This document shows, one piece after another, positions 56,355-64,000 of a stretch of DNA of 64,000 nt. This DNA is from Apoderus coryli (lineage: Eukaryota; Arthropoda; Insecta; Coleoptera; Attelabidae): the NCBI GenBank assembly GCA_911728435.2, contig OU452201.1, positions 4,526,001 to 4,590,000 on the forward strand. Reading direction: 5' to 3'. A program made the translations under genes and the position numbers. The stretch's first letter is position 1. Each line of letters begins with the position of its first letter. Under the pieces are notes generated by a model that was not told the origin of the DNA, ran no database searches, and saw only the letters and a program-made list of their open reading frames with translations.

Positions 56355-56395
56355 CGGCGTCATACGTCACAGTTTATTTCAAAATGCCAACGTGG
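56355..56395 (+). promoter_or_regulatory. YY1/Pho-like motif with CRE-like neighbour
   Basis: ACCCAAAATGGCGGCGTCAT followed by ACGTCAC contains the AAAATGGCGGC consensus of YY1-type factors. The related word ACCCATAATGGCGGCATGCG is in composite copy A (48370-48389), but copy B has ACCCATATGGCGGC (degenerate) at its 5' side. A promoter role is inference. Confidence 0.3.
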
Positions 56396-56636
56396 AGTCG
56401 GAATGCTGTACTTATTAATGCTGTGGTTATACTGTGGTTATGGATTTTGGAAGTATATTCTGACATCAATAATCAAAATGTCATTTACGTTAATAAATTA
56501 AAGAATATCAGGCAAAAATAGCATACCTAATACTTACTTACCCAGTTTACAAAATTTTTGTTAATAAATATATTTCCATTCTCAATACCAAATGACATAA
56601 GAACGATTTATCAACAATTGCGCTATTCTTTTTCAG

Positions 56637-56893
56637 AACTTCGGCAAGCCGTCCTAATTGTCACCTACCTAGTATTATTAACGTTTCCAAGTTCCTTATC
56701 AGCACCATTGAGGATGTCGAATAGAGAAAATAGGCTAGATAAAGTCCGAAGTAAGATGGAATCAACACCGGAATCATGGCATCTAAATAATACACCGGAT
56801 TCTTTGGGCGAATTAAGTACGTTGTGTAGGGCTGTGAAATTTCAAACTGGTATTGCCCTGGATGTAGCGAATAATTTACAGGAAGAATATCAA
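56637..56893 (+). CDS. Exon of a probable secreted protein gene (signal peptide exon)
   Basis: Bounded by TTCTTTTTCAG and CAA|GTAAGTAAAC, both near consensus. Frame enters in phase 1 (two bases complete a codon) and leaves in phase 0. It reads LRQAVLIVTYLVLLTFPSSL then SAPLRMSNRENRLDKV: a strong signal-peptide hydrophobic core with an expected cleavage near LSA. Then comes a hydrophilic segment and a helix-like ELSTLCRAVKFQTGIA, LDVANNLQEEYQ. The start Met must be in an upstream exon, possibly 40794-41085 (phase fits) or one not seen. The 'L..EY..WHNIG' junction with the next exon recalls helix A of long-chain helical cytokines, but identity is not established. Confidence 0.6.
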
Positions 56894-56939
56894 GTAAGTA
56901 AACCATTGCTACAAAGTTAATTCTAATATTAATGACCGC

Positions 56940-57600
56940 TTATATTGTTGTTATCGTTTTTTGAGACACCGGGTGTAGGAATTATTGTCAGTAGTAGGCT
57001 ACAAAGAGAGATTTTGAAACGTTTTATTCTAAAATCAACTGCCCACATGATGCGTGGTTTGTTTTGTTACATACGGCGATATAATAGGAAAGTTAAAGGT
57101 TATTTTTATGTTATTGGTATATAATTCTGTATGGAGTAGTGTGATTAAGTAGATCACAAACAGGTGTAAATATAAATCAACATTATAAGAGTTATATAAA
57201 TTTATTACTATATTGTGAATGAAAATATAAATCTTTTGTAAAATAATAACTGAGGCTCTATAAATAAAATTTATTAAAACTTCCTAGCTCTTAATAGAAA
57301 GTTTTATTGTTATTGTGTTATTATTATGGACTATTATTTATCTCTAAATTTGACTAAATGCGGTATTGAAGAAGTTTATTTAGATTAAACGAAACGTTGC
57401 GTTGGTCAAAGTGTAGGCAAATTTTATTAAATGTAAGTTACAAGACACCTTTATTATTTTTTAAAAGAAATCGCTTATGAAATTTTTGAAAATAAGGCAA
57501 TAGAGAGAAGTTTTAAAGTAATTGTTGTTGCCATCAACTATTGTATTACGTTTCATTCGAAATTGTGTCTATAGGGATAAATTCAGTTTGTATACGAGTG
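56940..57600. other. Intron of the plus-strand gene, repeat-poor part
   Basis: No coding signal. Contains the structured motif at 57365-57402. Confidence 0.4.
57365..57402 (+). ncRNA. Hammerhead-like structured motif, copy 8
   Basis: TTGAAGAA, perfect 5-bp stem GTTTA - TTTAGAT - TAAAC, then GAAACGTTGCGTTGG. It lies in sense orientation inside the intron of the putative secreted-protein gene. Confidence 0.4.
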
Positions 57601-57639
57601 CTCTGGGGGTTTATTGATTGAGTCAGAATTCCTCTCTCC

Positions 57640-58100
57640 AGTTCAGGTGACTCGGCAAATATTTAAGTACCAATGATGTATGAAAAAAACAAAATTTTGA
57701 CGAAACTATTTTATTATTCAACATAATTGCTTTCGAGGGCAATAAAACGAGTATCGCGATTTTCCAACATTTCGATACCAGTTTTATAGTACGATTTCTC
57801 TTTCTCGTCAAAATAGGCCTCAGTTTCAGCCATTACTTCATCATTGGACCTTACTGGTCAACTGTTGCGACTTTGCTCGCTTTGGATTTGGTTCGTCGAT
57901 TCCTGTCCACTCAGCTGACTGTCTTTTGGATTCTGGTGTGTACTAGTGAAGCCATGTTTCATCCATTGTCACATATCGACGATAGAATTCCATTGTATTG
58001 CGCTTTAACAGAGCCAAACACTACTCTGAGGCATCAATTGGTTTTTTTAATTTTTTTTTTCATTGACAAACATTGCTTCACACAAAATGCTATGACTAAC
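57640..58100 (-). pseudogene. Internally deleted DD34D mariner fossil
   Basis: Minus-strand pieces VTMDETWL-like block (read across a stop), TPESKRQSAEW, PNPKRAKS, then a jump to EVMAETEAYFDEKEKSYYKT and GIEMLENRDTRFIALESNYVE (split). The first catalytic Asp block and the C-terminus are present; the second and third Asp blocks are deleted. The same subfamily as 59525-60010 on the other strand. Confidence 0.7.
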
Positions 58101-58845
58101 GAATCAATAGTCAGATTGCTGTCAAATTTATACACGTATCATTTGAAGGTTAGTACTAAATAAAAATTATATGGAAAAAATTCTAGTATCGCCATCTACG
58201 GACTTATTGAATGACCTAATAAGTACTTAGTTTTCCAAGTTTCATCTCAAATTCCTCGACATTTGTTGCTCTATTATTACGCTTTTCATTTTTATTGCAA
58301 ATCAAAATAGTAGCTGTCTGGCTGATTTTTTACAGAGGGAAGTGAAATTGTACATAACTTTTTATTGATCAATAAAATATACCAAATAACTGTTTGCTAA
58401 ATTTGAATGAGTATTGTTAAGATATTTAAGGCCATGCTAGGTATATTTCTGTCGTACAATGTACTTAAAAATAATATTCCAACACACTTGTCTTTAACTC
58501 TTGCGTAAACTTTTTGCTTATTAATACACTTTAAATATATTCTATATAAATGCGTTATGTACAATTATTATTTTAGATGGAAAATTGTATATAATGTATT
58601 CTAGTAATATAAATTATCTTGGCCTTGAATAGAACGTAGACGGCTTGTCGCCAACTTCTCTCTGGTATATAAATATACCTAATATGCGTTTACTTATACA
58701 CATTATTTATTTTATACAAACACATCTGATGCGGGTTAGCTGTACATTCCTGCAATGATCTTCATTTTAGCTCATCTCAACAAACTGCTACTTCATATAG
58801 GCACCTACTTACCTAACAATAAGAGAGCTGTAGCTTGTGTCTTTT

Positions 58846-58995
58846 TAATAATAATAATAATAATGTTCTTTATTGTCTAACAGGTTAAATAACCCTATTA
58901 TAAGACAAATCACAACAAACTAATTAATAATTCTAAAAAAAAAAAGAAACAAAACAAAAACCGTATCAAGAACAATACATAATTATAATAAACAT
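58846..58995 (-). mobile_element. 5'-truncated LINE 3' end, copy 2
   Basis: (TAA)n at 58846-58863, then on the minus strand the terminal word CCTGTTAGACAATAAAG and a short 3' UTR (TTGTCTTATAATAGGG). Same family as 34198 and 50574. Confidence 0.55.
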
Positions 58996-59464
58996 AATTT
59001 CATAATCAACACCAAACAGAAATTGACAGATTACAATAGAAGACTAATATATATAAGTTACCATAGCTAGGTATTTCTTTACTTTTTTTATGTAAAAATT
59101 CACTTTCCTTATCAATTATAGCAGAAGTTATTAGTGGGTTTTGAGCGCTAAAGCTAACTGAATTATTCTAAATTTCTTTTTACACATTACTATGCCAAAA
59201 CGATGACGGATATAGAAGAAACATTCTATTAAATCACAAAGAAAAAACAAAACTCAGACAAACACCTTATCAATAATAATAGAAAAAAAATAATCTACTT
59301 GATTTTGTTCTTTAGTGCGTACCAGGCATTAGGTCGGATCTGCATGTCTCAGAGAGGGTTTAGGTAGGTGGATAGTCTTGACTTCTACTTGATGTAAACT
59401 CAAATTAAACTTTTTGAAGAAAGATATTTTAAATAATTTTCACAAAATTTATTACACATACATA

Positions 59465-59505
59465 ACAATTGTTTCACCAACCCATTGTCTTCTTCAGATG
59501 CATAC
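59465..59505 (-). ncRNA. Hammerhead-like structured motif, copy 9
   Basis: Minus strand CATCTGAAGAAGA, weak stem CAA - TGGG - TTG, then GTGAAACAATTG. A degenerate member next to the mariner fossil. Confidence 0.3.
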
Positions 59506-59524
59506 TGATGTATTAGTCTATTGA

Positions 59525-60010
59525 TTGCAAGCAAAGACGCAACGGTCGGCCGGTAAGATGATGGCGTCTGTATTTTGGGATTCGAACGGAATAATATTCA
59601 TGGACTACCTCTAAAAAGGAACCACCATTAACAGCGACTGTTCCTCTGCACTTTTGGATCGATTGAAGGCTGATATCGCAAAGAAACGGCCACATTTGCA
59701 AAAGGAAAAAGTGTTGTTTTACTAAGATAATGCACCGAGTCACAAATTGATGAAAACTATGGCAAAATTGAACGCATTGGGCTTCGAATTGCTTACTCAC
59801 CCACCGTATTCTCCAGATTTAGCCCCCAGCGACTTTTTCCTGTTTTCAGATCTCAAGAGAGAAAGAAGTTTAAGTCTAATGAAGAAGTAATCGCTGAAAC
59901 TGAGGCCTATTTTGACGAGAAAGAGAAATCGTACTACAAAAGTGGTATCGAAAAGTTGGGAAATCGCTTTACTCGTTGTATTGCCCTCGAAGGCAACGTG
60001 GTATAATAAA
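59525..60010 (+). pseudogene. DD34D mariner transposase fossil (central and C-terminal)
   Basis: Readable blocks: KMMASVFWDSNGIIFMDYL, KADIAKKRPHLQKEKVLFY, a stop where the first residue of the second Asp block should be, then DNAPSHKLMKTMAKLNALGF, ELLTHPPYSPDLAPSDFFLF and, frame-shifted, EKEKSYYKSGIEKLG-type C-terminus (here as KRNRTTKVVSK). DN and SPDLAPSD blocks are 34 residues apart, the classical mariner spacing. Truncated at the N-terminus. Confidence 0.75.
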
Positions 60011-61310
60011 TTTTGTCAAAATAATTTAAAACATTTGTTGTTTTCTTGAAAAAGTTGAAAATTTAGTATAATTTTGCTGTAATACTATAAGTAACAGTAG
60101 AATCTTCACAAGTGTCGGTAGCCAATTCATTCATTATTTTTTTTTATGAATGTCTACTATCGTAGTACGACAAAATAATCAATAAATGAAATTATTAGTA
60201 TGCCGCAAGAGTAGTCACCACACGAGAGACGCACTCTTGATATTCGATTACACACTATCATATTTTTCATTTCACTCGCTCACATATCGACACTATAACC
60301 TGAATGTCTTCTTCTATCGGATACAAATACTTTAAGCTTCTTTGTCACATCCGGTAAGTGCTTTACTATATGTAATATCATGTCCGTTTCTTTTACTTTC
60401 TTAGGTAGATAATATTATTATTGACAGTTAAAAAATATTATTTTTTTTATTTTTGCTTTTGATGGTGGCTATGGTGGTATACTCATTGCAACAAGAAAGT
60501 ATTAAGAGGCCTGACAGTGTCAGACTATAGTTAAGGATTGAGCTTATTATATGTATAAGAGATTCATATCATAAGTTTGGTTCTGTTCTCAATTTTTCTT
60601 TGGGAACAACGATAGCACCTTCTTCTTGTAGGCCCAGTATCAGGTAAATGATCACCGATATGACTTTGATCGGCCCATGCCGTCCTTTTGCGTTTGACAC
60701 CAGCCCTTCCATACGCATTCAAGAACTCAGCTAGTCTGACAACATATTGAAATTTATATTTAAAAATTCTATTCTATCGGACTCCCCGTCACTCTCTATA
60801 TCATCTACATTTTGTGCAATAAAATGAAGTATACATAACCAGGTTTTTTATTAGCAACATTTCATTCACGTACTTACTTGTGCACTTTCGGCAACCGACC
60901 ACAAAAAATGGATGATAACATCAAAAATGTCAAACAATATTAACAAGCACACATGTTACCACATTATGAATTATTCTCCCAGGACAACAAATAACTGATA
61001 TGTCCTAGCTAGGGAAATTTTAAATGATAAAATTGCGCTACAGTAATTTATGAAAATTTGCTGGGACATATCCCTACAGGAGTTAAAGGGTTAAATATCA
61101 ACAATATCATCCGAGTAGGAAAAAAAAAAAAAACGAGTAATATCCACATTTTTATCGTATTTGGAGTTTTTGGAATTGTATTTTAATAAAAACTAGTTTT
61201 ATAAATAGAAATTCATCTAAATTTGGAGTTTCTATTGTGCATAATGAAATTAGACTTTTGTTTTTCTTAATTAAACTGCTATAATTGAAAGTGAAAATTA
61301 AGTTAATTGT
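60011..61310. other. Intronic or intergenic DNA without recognisable features
   Basis: No exon, repeat end or RNA gene that I can support. Lies in the presumed intron between 56893 and 63630. Confidence 0.4.
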
Positions 61311-61318
61311 TAACACAA

Positions 61319-61501
61319 ATTCCAATACGTCAATATCAAACAATTTTCTTTATAGTTACAAATACAACATTTAAAACATTCAAATATAATAAAACTCATT
61401 TTTATTTGAGGATTGATCTATATAAAAATGAGTTTTATTATATTTGAATGTTGTAACTATAAAGAAAATTCTTTGTTATTTTGGATATTGACGTATTGGA
61501 A
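61319..61501. repeat. Inverted repeat with about 80-bp arms and 18-base loop
   Basis: ATTCCAATACGTCAATATC, AATTTTCTTTATAGTTACA and TTCAAATATAATAAAACTCA on the left are mirrored by TGAGTTTTATTATATTTGAA, TGTAACTATAAAGAAAATT and GATATTGACGTATTGGAAT on the right. The left arm has a 15-base insertion (AATACAACATTTAAA) that the right arm lacks. A foldback element or a small inverted duplication. Confidence 0.75.
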
Positions 61502-61509
61502 TGTCGTTG

Positions 61510-62585
61510 TCATTTTCGTTTATTTACTTGACGAAAATAAAGATGGATGTTGTCTTTACTTAAAAAAGTTTTGTAAATAAATTTTTTTATAAGAACCGAT
61601 TCATAGTAAGGCTCGGGAAAAACCAACGCCATTGTAGAAAAATGTTAACTTTGCAATATTTCTTATCTTAGTCTCCTATATTTTGATTCATAAATATGAT
61701 AGTCATTCGATTTGAAAAAATTGAGTTCAAACTTTAACTTAATTCAATATAATTTTTTGAAGAGCTTGTATAAAGAAATTACGAAATATGTTGCAGAGTG
61801 TGCAAAGTTTGACCTTTCTTTGTAAGATCGAGAAAAATTCCTTAATAAATGCCTCCTTATTAAAAAAATTAGCAATGAACCCCGTGAAGCTTAATATACT
61901 CCCAAATTTTCATAACTTTCTGATTTCTATTTGTTTCAATAATTATCGCGGTCTTTCCCGGAGGGGTACAAAAAAAGTTCTGTGCAACCAAATAATTATG
62001 GTTTAGAATTTGTTGGCGCACATTGCACGCACCCAAGAAAATCTCTGAGGAAGCCATAGGCAATTTTATCTATAATCAGCTACTTCCTCGGATGCATAAA
62101 AATTTGAAAAATGTTTATAAAAGGAAATATATTCATACTTTCAATATTCATATTCTATTTTCCCTGAATGAATACCCAATACTATGAAATAATTGTTCTG
62201 AGCATGCATAAAATTTATATGAAACAGTAAGTAGGCTGTGTAATACTAGGTATACATACACTACATGTCATTATTCTTATTAGGTAGTTGATCGCAGGTG
62301 GCTTTGTATGATTGTAAGTAAGAATCTACCACGTTGCAGGAATGTCATTCTCTTAAAAGGATAATGTTCTTTTAACATATTTCGCATTGTTGTGCTAAAA
62401 CTAAACTTATTATAGTCGTTATTACAATAATACAGTACAGTGAGGTTCAAAAGATACTTGTATAATTGGATTCGGCGTCTTCAACGTTTGACAAAGCCTT
62501 GTTTTGATTCAATCCTTGGCTGAATCGAATTGGACATTTTTTTTTAAATTGCAGCTGAAATCATTGAGATCGAAGTTTGAGGCAT
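61510..62585. other. Non-coding stretch
   Basis: Nothing recognisable. Contains short open frames without protein character. Confidence 0.35.
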
Positions 62586-62586
62586 A

Positions 62587-63370
62587 TACAGGGTGTTTTA
62601 AAAGAAACGCGTTTGATGCCTAAATTTGGTCGCGTCCTGTGGGACATCTGCAGCAATAATAGATGTCTATCTAAATTAATACATCTTTTCTGAGCATTTT
62701 GTTTTTATTTTTTATTCACGTTATTATCTCTATTATTAAATTACAAACAGAGCTTAAAGTTTACACAACAAGTTGTTTTTGGCGACATCTAGTGTGAGCA
62801 GGCAATATGCACAGTGAAACACAGTTCACCAACGATGGAGTTGTTGCTTCTCGTCCGGTCATCGTTTGTGAACTGTGTTTCACCGGGAATATTGCCTGTG
62901 AGCAGATGTCCCCAAAACATCTTGTTGTCCTTCAACTGCTTAGTAGCGAAAGAGGTCACATGCTCTGACAAAATTTCCATCTGTCCGAGCAGTTAAAGAG
63001 ATTGCGCCCCAAAAGATCATAGAGCATCCATTGAGTAACTCGGTTTAGCGAATAACGTTCATTTGGTCATCATCTGTAAACAAAACTCGCTCCCAATCTT
63101 CAGCCGTCCAGTTTACATGGTCCCTGGCAAATTGAGGTCTTGCTCGGATATGGTCTGCATTTAACCATAGGCCTCTAGCTGGAATTCTGAACCTTCAATT
63201 CTCCTTATAGTTGACACACTTACGTAGATATTGTGAGCAGTATTTAACTGTACCCGTAGTTGTCTTGAGCTGACAAAACTTTGCCTCAAAGCAATCAGTC
63301 ATGAATAGCCATTGTTCCCTGAGTTCTTCTTTGTCCACGGCGCCTGTTGTGGTCATGGGTTTCTTCAAAA
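62587..63370 (-). pseudogene. Tc1-like element fossil
   Basis: An end-type word TATACAGGGTGTTTTAAAAG stands at 62583, then minus-strand transposase pieces: LRKCVNYKEN, IPARGLWLNADHIRARPQFA, RDHVNWTAEDWERVLFTDD (first catalytic Asp in FTDD, preceded by the 'W....W..VLF.DE' context of Tc1 transposases), LLNGCSMIFWGAISL and LFRY. The downstream catalytic blocks are missing. The hairpin at 62796-62902 disrupts the gene. The right end of the element was not located. Confidence 0.7.
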
Positions 63371-63629
63371 CTGCGAAAGTATGGGCAATATTGTCGAATG
63401 AGAAACACCCAGTCTTCTACCTGTAGTTCGGTAGCCCATTCCTTCCTGGATCATTTAAAAAAATGTCCAATCGATTCAACGGTTTGCGAGCAAATTAACT
63501 TTACAAATGTTCCAAATTTTAGTGGTGCGTTAATTTTGATGCGAAGTATATTTACAGGCGATGATCTTACGCACTATTTAGCACTAATAAAAAAGTACGC
63601 TTCTTTAATTGTTTGCTTGTTTGTTCTAG

Positions 63630-63719
63630 AAATGGCACAACATTGGCAATGTGGCCTTCAAATACGACATGGATCAGGTTTTGCCTGAAGTACCAAATAC
63701 ACCACCGAAAGAAAATAAT
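63630..63719 (+). CDS. Next exon of the probable secreted protein gene
   Basis: Acceptor GCTTGTTTGTTCTAG and donor AAT|GTAAGTATT are both strong. The 90 bases are open in the phase left by the exon ending 56893 (phase 0 to 0) and read KWHNIGNVAFKYDMDQVLPE then VPNTPPKENN. In the joined protein this gives EEYQ-KWHNIG. The 6.7-kb intron between is filled with transposon fossils. Confidence 0.55.
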
Positions 63720-63994
63720 GTAAGTATTACATTCTAAAAATAACAATTAGTTTTAATTTAATGTACCTACATTTAGAGTTATACTCTATGCTCCGCCAGA
63801 AAGAAGTTAGACTTTTCTGAGGCGATAGAGTAGAACTAAACCACGTTCTCACTAGGAGGAATGAATTTGATCAGTAGCTGTTGAATTATTAGAGCGAGTT
63901 TAGACTCAAAGAGGCTGTTATCCCTTTTTGGACAAGGTCCAACAAGTTTATTGCAAAGTGGATATCCAATTAATATGTTTTATTTATTTTTCAG

Positions 63995-64000
63995 AACGAA
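63995..64000 (+). CDS. Start of a further exon, cut by the window edge
   Basis: TTATTTATTTTTCAG ends at 63994, followed by AAC GAA, which continues the phase-0 frame of the exon ending 63719. Only two codons are visible. The acceptor's quality and the matching phase support a third exon here. Confidence 0.4.

Noticed and set aside
63347..63688. 113-codon plus-strand frame near the right edge
   Set aside because: Its 5' part is antisense to the Tc1 fossil, and its last part overlaps the exon at 63630 in a different frame.

Overview
The window looks like AT-rich, intron- and transposon-heavy insect nuclear DNA. Evidence: GT-AG split coding exons, (TTA)n- and A-tailed retroelement ends, many TA-flanked Tc1/mariner elements, hAT and THAP-type DNA-transposon pieces, a Penelope-like element and tRNA-derived repeats. 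Order cannot be fixed from the sequence; a beetle or hemipteran would be a guess. There is no bacterial-type gene organisation.

Host genes are sparse. On the minus strand at 39.25-39.94 kb lie the first two coding exons of DET1, the adaptor of the CUL4-DDB1-COP1 ubiquitin ligase. A GC-richer zone (40.33-40.79 kb) separates it from a candidate plus-strand first exon (40.79-41.09 kb), suggesting a divergent promoter. At the right end, three phase-compatible plus-strand exons (56637-56893, 63630-63719, 63995 onward) encode a probable secreted protein that I cannot name. A lone splice-bounded 48-bp candidate exon sits at 18.49 kb.

Everything else recognisable is mobile DNA. 1-10 kb: intergenic or intronic DNA with LINE fossils. 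10-13 kb: DD41D mariner fossils and a long-TIR MITE. 17-20 kb: two foldback elements, one packed with ACGTT motifs. 22.8-24.0 kb: a complete but frameshifted DD41D mariner. 25.3-26.7 kb: a palindrome with a second MITE at its exact centre. 30-34 kb: tRNA-like sequences, a perfectly duplicated SINE and two Penelope fragments head to head. 34-38 kb: a THAP pseudogene, a LINE fragment and more palindromes. 41.6-44.8 kb: a dead DD41D fossil next to an intact 2,078-bp DD41D element with matching 340-bp inverted repeats and TA target duplications, the only element here that looks capable of moving. 47.2-48.5 and 54.2-56.2 kb: two inverted copies of a composite unit (THAP exon plus LINE 3' end), one carrying a GC-rich palindromic insert. 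50.6-52.7 kb: a 5'-truncated LINE inside a transposase fossil. 53.5-60 kb: DD34D mariner fossils. 62.6-63.4 kb: a Tc1 fossil.

The most interesting signals are: about ten dispersed copies of a short structured motif (CTGAnGA - variable but self-pairing stem - GAAAC) resembling the hammerhead-ribozyme core known from Penelope-like elements; the young intact DD41D element; MITEs inserted at the exact centre of palindromes (twice); a perfect 76-bp hairpin; and the duplicated THAP-LINE composite. All boundaries and families were judged by eye, without database searches.
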